From Faeciplasma sp048393055 (GTDB lineage: Bacteria; Bacillota; Clostridia; Oscillospirales; Ruminococcaceae), in contig DBFJJS010000010.1 in NCBI GenBank assembly GCA_048393055.1, positions 372,001 through 436,000 on the forward strand: DNA of 64,000 bases, in the 5' to 3' direction. Below the pieces are notes generated by a model. That model was given only the letters and a program-made list of their open reading frames with translations. It ran no database searches and had not been told where the DNA came from. The translations under genes and the position numbers were made by a program. Every line of letters begins with the position of its first letter. The first letter of the stretch is position 1. Below are positions 7,931 to 16,213 of the stretch, piece by piece.

Positions 7931-9304
7931 TCAATAAACCTTCGGCAGCTTTGTGATGTTTTCCGCAATCTCCTCATCAGTCGGAATGTAGTCATCCATT
8001 TTTCCGTCGTTGAATTTCTCATATGCCACCATATCAAAGTAGCCTGTACCGGTGAGGCCGAACAGTATTGTCTTTTCCTCTCCGGTCTCCTTGCATTTGA
8101 GCGCTTCGTCGATGGCAACCTTAATTGCGTGGCTGCTCTCCGGAGCGGGAAGTATGCCCTCTACCCTTGCGAACTGCTCAGCCGCCGCGAACACATCAGT
8201 CTGCTTAACGGCGACGGCGTCCATATATCCGTCATGATAAAGCTTGGACAGAACCGAGCTCATTCCATGATACCTGAGACCTCCGGCGTGGTTGGCAGCC
8301 GGGATAAAGCTGGAACCGAGAGTATACATCTTGGCGAGCGGACAGACCATTCCGGTGTCGCAGAAGTCATAAGCATACGTTCCCCTTGTAAAGCTCGGGC
8401 AGGACGCAGGCTCAACCGCAATAAATTTGTAATCCGCTTCGCCTCTGAGCTTTTCACCCATGAACGGAGCTATAAGTCCTCCCAGGTTGGAGCCGCCTCC
8501 GGCGCAGCCTATTATAATGTCCGGCTTTATACCGTACTTATCCATGGCGGTCTTTGTCTCAAGTCCTATTACCGACTGATGCAGAAGGACCTGATTCAAA
8601 ACGCTTCCCAGTACATAACGGTAACCCTCGCTTGTAGTCGCCTTTTCTACTGCCTCCGATATCGCGCAGCCAAGACTTCCGGTGGTGTTGGGATGCTCCG
8701 CAAGTATCTTTCTTCCAACCTCCGTCTCCATAGACGGCGACGGGGTTACAGATGCTCCGTATACCCTCATTACCTCGCGCCTGAACGGCTTTTGCTCATA
8801 TGAGCACTTTACCATGTATACCTTGCAGTCCAGCTCAAGGTATGCGCAGGCCATTGAAAGCGCAGTTCCCCACTGACCTGCTCCTGTTTCGGTAGTAACG
8901 CCCTTTAAGCCCTGCTTTTTCGCATAGTATGCCTGAGCTATCGCAGAATTGAGCTTATGGCTTCCGCTGGTGTTGTTTCCCTCGAACTTGTAATAAATCT
9001 TTGCGGGCGTGCCAAGCTTCTTTTCAAGACAATATGCCCTTACAAGCGGCGACGGTCTGTACATTTTATAAAAATCAAGTATTTCCTGCGGGATTTCATA
9101 GTCGCGTGTATCATTGTCAAGCTCCTGCTTTACAAGCTCGTCACAGAAAACTCCTGACAGTTCCTTTGCCGTCATCGGCTCAAGCGTTCCGGGGTTAAGA
9201 AGCGGCGCAGGCTTTTCCTTCATGTCAGCGCGAAGGTTGTACCATGCCTTGGGCATCTCGCTTTCTTCAAGATAAATTTTGTACGGGATTTCTTTGTTTG
9301 ACAT
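7931..9304 (-). CDS. trpB: Tryptophan synthase beta chain, TrpB2-like
   Basis: PLP enzyme that condenses indole with serine to give tryptophan. The PLP lysine lies in GSHKLNSA (Lys117), and the phosphate-binding GGGSN is near 273. At 457 residues, with an N-terminal extension before EGNNTSGSHK, it fits the longer TrpB2 group rather than the 390-residue TrpB1 that pairs with TrpA. There is no trpA or other trp gene in the window; TrpB2 enzymes typically act without TrpA and may salvage free indole. AAAGGAGAT precedes the ATG by 8 nt. Expression is under a tryptophan T-box leader, which supports a tryptophan-supply role. Confidence 0.93.
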   Translation of the reverse strand: MSNKEIPYKIYLEESEMPKAWYNLRADMKEKPAPLLNPGTLEPMTAKELSGVFCDELVKQELDNDTRDYEIPQEILDFYKMYRPSPLVRAYCLEKKLGTPAKIYYKFEGNNTSGSHKLNSAIAQAYYAKKQGLKGVTTETGAGQWGTALSMACAYLELDCKVYMVKCSYEQKPFRREVMRVYGASVTPSPSMETEVGRKILAEHPNTTGSLGCAISEAVEKATTSEGYRYVLGSVLNQVLLHQSVIGLETKTAMDKYGIKPDIIIGCAGGGSNLGGLIAPFMGEKLRGEADYKFIAVEPASCPSFTRGTYAYDFCDTGMVCPLAKMYTLGSSFIPAANHAGGLRYHGMSSVLSKLYHDGYMDAVAVKQTDVFAAAEQFARVEGILPAPESSHAIKVAIDEALKCKETGEEKTILFGLTGTGYFDMVAYEKFNDGKMDDYIPTDEEIAENITKLPKVY

Positions 9305-9339
9305 AGTAAATATCTCCTTTCTAACTGTTTAGGGACAAA

Positions 9340-9675
9340 GGGATAAAATAAAAACCCGTCCCCACAATGCTTAAAATTGCCGGGACAGGATAATCCTGCG
9401 GTGCCACCCTGCTTGACGATATATCGCCCTCTCTATCGTACATCAAAATATTAATACACGCAAATTAATATAAAAAGGTATACGAGTGCTTTTTTAACGG
9501 AAAGCCACTCCGTCTCACATAATCCGGGAAAGGTTCTTTCTCAATCGGGAAAGATGCCATACCCGTTTCTGATCGCCCTCGGAAGTCCATTCAGCGTCGC
9601 GTTATACACGGCAATCACACCGCCTGCCGCTCTCTTAAGTACACTTGCAAAGCTTACTTCTCTTCTTCAACAGTT
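9340..9675 (-). ncRNA. Tryptophan-specific T-box leader of trpB
   Basis: A long structured minus-strand leader contains the T-box core GGTGGCACCGCAGG (about 9395-9408), whose bulge pairs with the acceptor end of uncharged tRNA. It is followed by a terminator hairpin at 9355-9389 and a T-rich run at 9343-9354. In the stem I specifier region, GAATGGAC places a UGG (Trp) codon at 9587-9589, matching the tRNA-Trp anticodon and the downstream trpB gene. Uncharged tRNA-Trp is therefore expected to permit readthrough. Confidence 0.93.
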
Positions 9676-9681
9676 TATATA

Positions 9682-9710
9682 AGTATAGCACTGCTCAGCT
9701 AAAATGTCAA
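9682..9710 (-). promoter_or_regulatory. Sigma-A promoter of the T-box/trpB transcript
   Basis: TTGACA (9705-9710) and TATACT (9682-9687) on the minus strand are separated by 17 nt and lie just upstream of the T-box stem I. Confidence 0.85.
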
Positions 9711-9792
9711 TCCCATTGACAAAGTTTTTTTCAACGTCATTATAAATAAAATCTACCTGTCGAAATTGCCGAGTATTCAGTATATTGCTCGC

Positions 9793-9821
9793 TTGACATT
9801 AATATTTGCTGATGTTATAAT
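9793..9821 (+). promoter_or_regulatory. Sigma-A promoter of the glutamate synthase operon
   Basis: Perfect TTGACA (9793-9798) and TATAAT (9816-9821) with a 17-nt spacer; start near 9828. It gives a leader of about 93 nt before the first gene. Confidence 0.9.
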
Positions 9822-9830
9822 TAAAGCATT

Positions 9831-9850
9831 AATGAGCAAAGGCGTTCATT
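9831..9850 (+). promoter_or_regulatory. Candidate ANTAR hexaloop hairpin, glt leader
   Basis: AAUGAGC-AAAGGC-GUUCAUU forms a 7-bp stem (one wobble) with hexaloop A1/G4, beginning about 3 nt after the predicted transcription start. Its right arm is part of the left arm of the following terminator, so formation of the hairpin should prevent termination. It mirrors the first hairpin of the glnN leader. I see no second hexaloop here. Confidence 0.6.
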
Positions 9851-9893
9851 TGTGTGGGACAATTGTCCTCGCACAAACGGCGCTTTTCTTTTT
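9842..9893 (+). terminator. Leader terminator (attenuator) of the glt operon
   Basis: A long imperfect stem pairs TTTGTG with CACAAA and GGGAC with GTCCT around AATT, with a further GCG/CGC base, then CTTTTCTTTTTAT. It lies between promoter and first gene, so it is an attenuator rather than an end-of-operon terminator. Confidence 0.8.
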
Positions 9894-9920
9894 ATATTTA
9901 ACAGGAAAGGACGATAACCC

Positions 9921-11012
9921 ATGCTCTTAGAAGGTCAGGTGAGGATCCCCTCTGGCTGCGCCATATCCGCCGTGATATCGCGGGACGGACGCCGTATAAA
10001 CGGAGAGCGAATCATACAAAGCATGATACCCATGCATGACCGTTCCAACGGACTCGGCGGAGGCTTTGCCGCCTACGGAATATATCCTGAGTACCGCGAT
10101 TTTTACGCTTTTCACATATTCTACAACGATAACTCCGACAGAATGGAGTGCGAAAGCTTTCTTAAGGACGGATTTGAAATTGTAAAGGCGGAAAATATAC
10201 CTATAAGAAAAATACCTGAAATCACAAACGTACCTTTAATATGGAGATACTTTGTCGCTCCGCTCAGCTCGGTGCTCTCAAGGCTTCAGCTTGACGAAAA
10301 GGAATATGTGGCAAGGATGGTCATGAAAATAAATACTCAGATACCAGGCGCGTATGTTTTTTCCAGTGGAAAAAACATGGGGGTATTTAAGGCGGTCGGC
10401 TTCCCGGAGGATGTGGGCAGATTTTACCGTCTGGAGGAGTATGAGGGGTATTCCTGGACCGCTCACGGCAGATATCCGACAAATACGCCCGGCTGGTGGG
10501 GAGGAGCTCACCCGTTCGCAATACTCGACTATTCCATTGTCCACAACGGAGAGATATCCTCCTACGACGCAAACAGGCGGTACATAGAAATGTTCGGCTA
10601 CAAGTGCACTCTGCAAACAGACACCGAGGTAATAGCGTACATCGCCGACCACCTTATACGCAGGCAGGGACTTACGCTTGAGGAGACCGCGTCTGTAATA
10701 GCAGCTCCGTTCTGGTCTACCATAGCGGCGAAGCCCGAGCCGGAAAAAAGCATTTTAAGCTACCTCAGAACGGCGTATCCGAGCCTTTTGATAACGGGAC
10801 CGTTTTCAATAATACTCGGATTCGAGGGCGGGCTTATGGCGCTCAACGACCGCTTAAAGCTGAGATCGATGGTGACGGCAGAAAAAGGCGATATGTTCTA
10901 TATTGCCAGCGAGGAAGCCGCCATTCGCGTCATGGAGCCGGACGCCGAAAATATTTACGCCCCGTCCGGAGGAGAACCGGTAATCGTAAAAGTAAAGGAG
11001 GGAGCATACTGA
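9921..11012 (+). CDS. Glutamate synthase, amidotransferase subunit (archaeal type)
   Basis: A 363-residue class II glutamine amidotransferase that corresponds to the N-terminal domain of large glutamate synthases and is encoded separately, as in archaea and many Clostridia. It releases ammonia from glutamine for the synthase core. Seen in the sequence: Cys13 in PSGCAIS as candidate nucleophile, HGRYPTNTPG and HNGEISSYDANR (the glutamine site) and TDTEVIAY. The ATG is preceded by AGGAAAGGA. It is the first gene of a tightly packed operon, 1 nt before the FMN subunit. Confidence 0.9.
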   Translation: MLLEGQVRIPSGCAISAVISRDGRRINGERIIQSMIPMHDRSNGLGGGFAAYGIYPEYRDFYAFHIFYNDNSDRMECESFLKDGFEIVKAENIPIRKIPEITNVPLIWRYFVAPLSSVLSRLQLDEKEYVARMVMKINTQIPGAYVFSSGKNMGVFKAVGFPEDVGRFYRLEEYEGYSWTAHGRYPTNTPGWWGGAHPFAILDYSIVHNGEISSYDANRRYIEMFGYKCTLQTDTEVIAYIADHLIRRQGLTLEETASVIAAPFWSTIAAKPEPEKSILSYLRTAYPSLLITGPFSIILGFEGGLMALNDRLKLRSMVTAEKGDMFYIASEEAAIRVMEPDAENIYAPSGGEPVIVKVKEGAY

Positions 11013-11013
11013 T

Positions 11014-12519
11014 ATGTCCATATCATATATCTACCCCGAATTTGAGGTCGTAAGAAACCCTAACCGCTGCATAGCGTGCAGGGTATGCGAAAGGCAGTGC
11101 GCTAACGAGGTGCACCGCTACGATCCGGAAACAAAGTCGATGATAAGCGACGAATCAAAATGCGTCGATTGCCAAAGATGCGTCTCTCTCTGCCCGACGC
11201 GCGCTCTGAAGATTGTAAAAAGCGACTGCGCATTCCGTGAAAATGCAAACTGGCAGGCAGATACCATTAAGGAAATCTACAAGCAGGCGGATTCCGGCGG
11301 CGTCCTGTTGTCGTCTATGGGAAATCCGAAGCCGCTGCCGGTGTACTGGGACAAGATACTTATAAACGCGTCTCAGGTGACAAACCCGCCCATAGACCCG
11401 CTTCGCGAGCCGATGGAAACAAGGGTGTTCTTAGGAAAGAAGCCCTCCAGGGTTGAAAGAAATCCCGACGGCACTCTTAAAAACAATCTCACGCCGCAGC
11501 TGCAGCTTTCAATGCCGGTGATGTTCTCAGCGATGAGCTATGGCTCGATAAGCTACAACGCCCACGAGAGCCTTGCAAGAGCAGCAAAACAGCTCGGAAT
11601 TTACTACAACACAGGCGAGGGCGGACTTCACGAGGACTTCTACTGCTACGGCGAAAACACCATAGTGCAGGTGGCGTCAGGAAGGTTTGGAGTACATGAG
11701 GACTATCTGAACGCCGGAGCTGCGATAGAAATAAAAATGGGACAGGGAGCAAAACCCGGCATAGGCGGACATCTTCCCGGCACAAAAATCGTCGGAGACG
11801 TTTCGAGAACGCGCATGATACCCGAAGGCTCGGACGCTATCTCCCCCGCCCCGCACCACGATATATACTCGATCGAGGATTTGAGACAGCTTGTATACTC
11901 TCTTAAAGAAGCTACTCAGTACAAAAAGCCCGTTATCGTCAAGGTGGCGGCAGTTCACAACATCGCGGCAATAGCAAGCGGCATTGCAAGAAGCGGAGCT
12001 GATATAATCGCAATCGACGGCTTCAGAGGAGGAACCGGCGCCGCTCCGACAAGGATAAGGGATAATGTAGGAATACCGATAGAGCTTGCTCTGGCGGCGG
12101 TCGACCAAAGGCTTACGGACGAAGGCATACGGGGAAACGTTTCGCTTGTTGTCGGAGGAAGCATCCGCTCCTCCGCGGACGTCGTTAAAGCGATAGCCCT
12201 CGGCGCAGACGCGTGCTACATAGCTACCGCCGCCCTTCTTGCTCTTGGCTGCCACCTGTGCCGCACCTGTCAGACCGGCAAATGCAACTGGGGCATCGCC
12301 ACCCAGCGTCCCGAGCTTGTCAAAAGGCTCAACCCCGATATCGGAAGCGAGCGTCTTGTCAACCTGATGAACGCATGGAGGCATGAGATAATGGAGCTGA
12401 TGGGAGGCATGGGCATCAACTCCATAGAGGCGCTGCGCGGGAACCGGCTTATGCTGCGCGGCGTTAATCTTACGAAAAAGGAGCTTGAGATTCTCGGTAT
12501 CTCACACGCAGGAGAATGA
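11014..12519 (+). CDS. Glutamate synthase, FMN and iron-sulfur core subunit
   Basis: The catalytic subunit that reduces 2-oxoglutarate plus ammonia to glutamate. An N-terminal two-cluster ferredoxin module (CIACRVCERQC and CVDCQRCVSLCP, residues about 14-65) precedes the FMN barrel, which includes PGIGGHLPGTK, VKVAAVHN, GGTGAAP and VVGGSIRSSADV. The CHLCRTCQTGKCNWG motif binds the 3Fe-4S cluster of GltS. At 501 residues it lacks both the amidotransferase and the GXGXG domain, which are separate genes here. The built-in ferredoxin module suggests electrons arrive from the ferredoxin and FAD proteins encoded next. Confidence 0.94.
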   Translation: MSISYIYPEFEVVRNPNRCIACRVCERQCANEVHRYDPETKSMISDESKCVDCQRCVSLCPTRALKIVKSDCAFRENANWQADTIKEIYKQADSGGVLLSSMGNPKPLPVYWDKILINASQVTNPPIDPLREPMETRVFLGKKPSRVERNPDGTLKNNLTPQLQLSMPVMFSAMSYGSISYNAHESLARAAKQLGIYYNTGEGGLHEDFYCYGENTIVQVASGRFGVHEDYLNAGAAIEIKMGQGAKPGIGGHLPGTKIVGDVSRTRMIPEGSDAISPAPHHDIYSIEDLRQLVYSLKEATQYKKPVIVKVAAVHNIAAIASGIARSGADIIAIDGFRGGTGAAPTRIRDNVGIPIELALAAVDQRLTDEGIRGNVSLVVGGSIRSSADVVKAIALGADACYIATAALLALGCHLCRTCQTGKCNWGIATQRPELVKRLNPDIGSERLVNLMNAWRHEIMELMGGMGINSIEALRGNRLMLRGVNLTKKELEILGISHAGE

Positions 12520-12947
12520 AAAGAGTATTTGTAAACGAAAAATGGTGTCTTGGCTGTCATTTGTGCGAATACAACTGTGCTTACGCAAATTCAGGATGCA
12601 ATGACATGGTAAAAGCGCTAAAGGGCAAGGACATCTACCCCAGAATCAGGGTCGAAGGCGACGACAAAATAACCTATGCAGTTTCCTGCCGGCATTGCAG
12701 CGACCCGATATGCGTTAAGAGCTGCATCTCAGGCGCGCTGTCACGGTCCGACGAGGGCATGGTTACAATAGATAAAACCAAGTGCATAGGCTGCCTGACA
12801 TGCATTCTTGTATGCCCATACGGCGCTATTTCGCAGGACGAAAGCGGCGCTGTCCAAAAATGCGAGCTGTGTCTTAGAAACAGCTGTGGTTCGCCGGCAT
12901 GCGTAAATGGCTGCCCGAACAACGCAATCGTATACGAGGAGAGGTGA
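12516..12947 (+). CDS. Four-cluster ferredoxin-like electron carrier
   Basis: A 143-residue polyferredoxin of the HycB/CooF type. Four cysteine groups are visible: CLGCHLCEYNC, CRHCSDPICVKSC, CIGCLTCILVCP and CELCLRNSCGSPACVNGC. Its ATG overlaps the preceding stop (ATGA). Sitting between the GltS core and an FAD reductase, it most likely relays electrons to the synthase; the donor is not shown by sequence. Confidence 0.85.
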   Translation: MKRVFVNEKWCLGCHLCEYNCAYANSGCNDMVKALKGKDIYPRIRVEGDDKITYAVSCRHCSDPICVKSCISGALSRSDEGMVTIDKTKCIGCLTCILVCPYGAISQDESGAVQKCELCLRNSCGSPACVNGCPNNAIVYEER

Positions 12948-12951
12948 TAAA

Positions 12952-14184
12952 ATGAAAAGCTATGTAATTATAGGCAACGGCACAGCTGCCGCAGGCTGCA
13001 TAGAGGGCATAAGGAGCGTTGACCGCGAAGGGAAAATTACGGTCATATCCAAAGAGGACAGACCTGTTTACTGCCGCCCGCTCATTTCCTATTGCCTCGA
13101 GGGCAAAACCACTCTTGAAAAAATGCTCTACAGACCAGAAAATTTCTATGAGGAAAACGGATGCGAGGTCATCTACGGCGAAAGCGCCGAAAAAATCGAC
13201 TCCGCCTCAAAGGAGATCGTTTTGACAGACGGCAGAAAAGTAAGCTACGACAGCGTATGCATAGCCGCAGGCTCGTCTCCGTTCGTGCCAGATATAGAGG
13301 GTCTTGAAAGCGTAAAGAATAAATACACATTTATGACGGTTGACGACGCCCTCGCCCTTGAAAGTGCACTCTCTCCCGACAGCAGTGTGCTTATAATCGG
13401 CGCTGGTCTTATCGGGCTTAAGTGCGCGGAGGGAGTTCATCACATAACTAAATCCATTACGGTCTGCGACCTTGCGGACAGGGTGCTTTCAAGTATTCTG
13501 GACAGTGACGGCGCTCAAATGGTGGCAGATGTGCTTGAAAAAAACGGGATAAGCCTTATGCTCAGCGATACTCCCGTCAAGCTGGAAAACGGCAGGGCGG
13601 TCATGAAGAGCGGAAAAGAAGTAAGCTTCGACGTTTTGGTGGTTGCAGTCGGTGTAAGGGCGAATATACAGCTTGCTAAAGACATGGGCTGCGAATGCGG
13701 ACGCGGAATATCGGTAGACGACCGCATGAGAACCACCGCAGACGGAATTTACGCAGCAGGTGACTGCACACAGGCGACGGACATTTCCTCCGGCAGCGTA
13801 AAGGTAATGGCTATAATGCCGAACGCATATATGCAGGGCAAATGCGCAGGTGAAAACATGGCGGGTAAAGAGTCCGAATTTTCCAATTCAATACCGATGA
13901 ACTCGATAGGCTTTTTCGGACTTCACGTTATGACCGCCGGCAGCTTTACCAATGAAGCGTATACGGAAAAAGACGGAGATTCGCTCAAAAAGCTCTTTAT
14001 AAGGGACGGTCTGCTCGTCGGCTTCGAGCTTATAGGGTGCATAGAGCGGGCAGGAATATATACAAATCTTATAAGAAATAAAATTCCGCTCAGCTCAGTT
14101 GAGTTTGAAATGCTGAAAAAATCTCCGAATTTATATTTGTTCGGCAGAGACTATTGCAAAACAAAGCTGGGAGGTGTAGTATAA
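12952..14184 (+). CDS. FAD-dependent pyridine nucleotide-disulfide type oxidoreductase
   Basis: A 410-residue flavoprotein resembling NAD(P)H-nitrite or rubredoxin reductases: FAD-binding GNGTAAAGC at the N-terminus, CRPLISYCLEG, a central NAD(P)-binding GAGLIGLKCAEG, and the FAD motif YAAGDCTQ. It probably reduces the neighbouring ferredoxin, supplying NAD(P)H electrons to the split glutamate synthase in the role played by GltD elsewhere. The ATG at 12952 is chosen for the strong GAGGAGAGGT upstream; a longer in-frame start at 12907 would overlap the ferredoxin gene. Confidence 0.88.
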   Translation: MKSYVIIGNGTAAAGCIEGIRSVDREGKITVISKEDRPVYCRPLISYCLEGKTTLEKMLYRPENFYEENGCEVIYGESAEKIDSASKEIVLTDGRKVSYDSVCIAAGSSPFVPDIEGLESVKNKYTFMTVDDALALESALSPDSSVLIIGAGLIGLKCAEGVHHITKSITVCDLADRVLSSILDSDGAQMVADVLEKNGISLMLSDTPVKLENGRAVMKSGKEVSFDVLVVAVGVRANIQLAKDMGCECGRGISVDDRMRTTADGIYAAGDCTQATDISSGSVKVMAIMPNAYMQGKCAGENMAGKESEFSNSIPMNSIGFFGLHVMTAGSFTNEAYTEKDGDSLKKLFIRDGLLVGFELIGCIERAGIYTNLIRNKIPLSSVEFEMLKKSPNLYLFGRDYCKTKLGGVV

Positions 14185-14187
14185 TAT

Positions 14188-14907
14188 ATGATTATTAATG
14201 CGCACGGGCTTGATTTTTCCACACTTAACCAAAAAATACGCGAAGCCGGCGATGAAATCACCGTGACCGGCTGCCTTGGACAGCGGTTCATTGCCGCGGG
14301 AATGTCAAAAAAGAAAATAACGATAGAAGGCGTGGCCGGAAACGCGACCGGCGCGTATTTAAACGGGGCGCAGATATTTGTAGACGCCAACGCCCAGGAC
14401 GCTGTAGGCGACACCATGAACGACGGCAGCATAATTATAAACGGCACGGTCGGGGACGCCGTTGGGTACGCAATGCGCGGCGGGCAGATTTTCATAAAAA
14501 AAGACGCAGGATACCGCGCGGGAATACACATGAAGGAGTACCGCGATAAAAAGCCCGTCATGGTCATAGGCGGGCGCGCCGGAAGCTTTTTGGGAGAGTA
14601 TCAGGCGGGAGGCATTATAATAGTCCTCGGTCTGGACATAAAAAACAAGCCGATAGTAGGCAACTTCCCCTGCACGGGAATGCATGGAGGAAAGGTGTTT
14701 ATAAGAGCCGAGCTGTCAGAGCTTAAGCTTCCGCGGCAGGTCTCGGCGCGAAAGGCGGGAGACGAGGATCTGAGCGAAATAATGCCGTACATTTCGCGAT
14801 ACTGCGAGCTTTTCAAAGCGGACGAAAACGTTATCCTCGGCAGAGACTTCACGCTTATAACGCCTGACAGCAAAAACCCGTACAAGCAAATGTACGTCCA
14901 AAATTAA
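14188..14907 (+). CDS. Glutamate synthase, GXGXG (alpha C-terminal) subunit
   Basis: A 239-residue right-handed beta-helix protein corresponding to the C-terminal domain of glutamate synthase large subunits. The repeats are visible as GVAGNATGAYLNG, GTVGDAVGYAMRGG and GGRAGSFLGEYQAGG. In the fused enzyme this domain shapes the ammonia tunnel between the amidotransferase and FMN sites, and the separate subunit should do the same. It starts 3 nt after the FAD protein stop, with GGGAGGTG as SD. Confidence 0.92.
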   Translation: MIINAHGLDFSTLNQKIREAGDEITVTGCLGQRFIAAGMSKKKITIEGVAGNATGAYLNGAQIFVDANAQDAVGDTMNDGSIIINGTVGDAVGYAMRGGQIFIKKDAGYRAGIHMKEYRDKKPVMVIGGRAGSFLGEYQAGGIIIVLGLDIKNKPIVGNFPCTGMHGGKVFIRAELSELKLPRQVSARKAGDEDLSEIMPYISRYCELFKADENVILGRDFTLITPDSKNPYKQMYVQN

Positions 14908-14964
14908 GCAGGGCGGCGCTGCTGCTTATATAATTATATACTCAACAGGAGGAAAGCCTCGAAT

Positions 14965-16194
14965 TTGTCGACGGCATGTGATGATATGAGCTATACACCG
15001 GATGAAATCATGCAGTATCTCGAAGAAGAGGACGTTAAATTTATCAGGCTGACATTTTGCGATGTATTCGGCAAGCAGAAAAATATTTCGGTAATGCCGA
15101 GCGAAATGCCCAAGGCGTTTGAGCGCGGCATAGCGATAGACGCGTCTGCGATAGCGGGCTTCGGAGGCGAATCCCACTCAGACCTGTTTTTAAGACCGGA
15201 TACCTCGAATATCGCGGTTTTGCCATGGAGACCTGAGCACGGAAAAGTAGTGAGGATGTTTTGCAGCATAACGAATCCCGACGGCACCCCGTTTGCAGCG
15301 GATACAAGAACGCTACTTAAGAGGACCGCAGAGAATGCGAAAAATAAAGGCTATGAGTTTGACTTCGGACCGGAGTCGGAGTTTTACCTGTTTAAGCGTG
15401 ACGGCAACGACAGTCCTACCTCTATCCCCTACGACAGCGCCGGATACATGGACATTGCCCCGGACGACAAGGGTGAAAACGTCCGCCGTGAAATATGCCT
15501 GACGCTTGAGCAGATGGGAATGCGTCCCGAAAGCTCGCACCACGTTGAAGGGCCGGGTCAAAACAAGATAGCGTTCAGATATTCCGAGCCTCTCGAGGCG
15601 GCCGACAACGCCGTTACCTTCCACACGGTGGTGAGCACCATAGCCGCAAGGTACGGGCTTTATGCAGATTTCTCGCCTAAGCCGCTTGAAAACGACGCCG
15701 GCAACGGAATGCACATAAATATTTCCGCAAGCTGCAACGGAAAAGATATGCTGTCCCCTGTTCTTGCAGGAATTTTGGAAAACATCTCTGACATGACGGT
15801 ATTTTTAAACCCGGTTGAGGCTTCATACCGCCGGTTCGGCACATATAAAGCGCCCAAATATATAAGCTGGACGAACGAAAACCGCTCTCAGCTGATAAGA
15901 ATACCTGCCTCGTCGGGAGGAAAAAGGCGCGCGGAGCTGAGATCTCCCGACCCGATGTGCAACCCGTATCTTGCCATAGCTCTTATTATTGACGCTGGTA
16001 TGGAGGGAATCGAACGCGGGCTAGAGCTTCCCGCAGCATGCAACATCAATATGCAGACCGCCTCCGCGGCAGAGCTTTCAAACTACGGTATGCTTCCGAA
16101 AAGCCTGACGCTTGCTTCGGAAGCGGCGTACGCAAGCAGGTTCATACGAAAATACGTTCCTGAAAGCATTATTCAATGCTATTGCAGCAGATAA
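14965..16194 (+). CDS. glnA: Glutamine synthetase type I, shortened form
   Basis: ATP-dependent glutamine synthesis. GSI landmarks are present: GPESEFYLF (metal Glu), EGPGQNKI, AGNGMHINIS, NENRSQLIRIPA and RRAELRSPDPMCNPYLA. At 409 residues it is 30-60 shorter than typical GSI; the C-terminus ends soon after the conserved core. The second histidine of the usual HxH pair is Asn. Translation probably starts at TTG 14965, with AGGAGGAAAG 8 nt upstream; the first ATG (14986) is too far from the SD. It lies after the glutamate synthase genes and 20 nt before the ANTAR regulator, the glnA-glnR order known from clostridia. Confidence 0.92.
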   Translation: MSTACDDMSYTPDEIMQYLEEEDVKFIRLTFCDVFGKQKNISVMPSEMPKAFERGIAIDASAIAGFGGESHSDLFLRPDTSNIAVLPWRPEHGKVVRMFCSITNPDGTPFAADTRTLLKRTAENAKNKGYEFDFGPESEFYLFKRDGNDSPTSIPYDSAGYMDIAPDDKGENVRREICLTLEQMGMRPESSHHVEGPGQNKIAFRYSEPLEAADNAVTFHTVVSTIAARYGLYADFSPKPLENDAGNGMHINISASCNGKDMLSPVLAGILENISDMTVFLNPVEASYRRFGTYKAPKYISWTNENRSQLIRIPASSGGKRRAELRSPDPMCNPYLAIALIIDAGMEGIERGLELPAACNINMQTASAAELSNYGMLPKSLTLASEAAYASRFIRKYVPESIIQCYCSR

Positions 16195-16213
16195 TTTTGG
16201 GGAGACAGGCAAG

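Noticed and set aside
9851..9870. Second ANTAR hexaloop in the glt leader around the ACAATTGT apex
   Set aside because: The apical loop does not place A at position 1 and G at position 4; it is simply the terminator tip.
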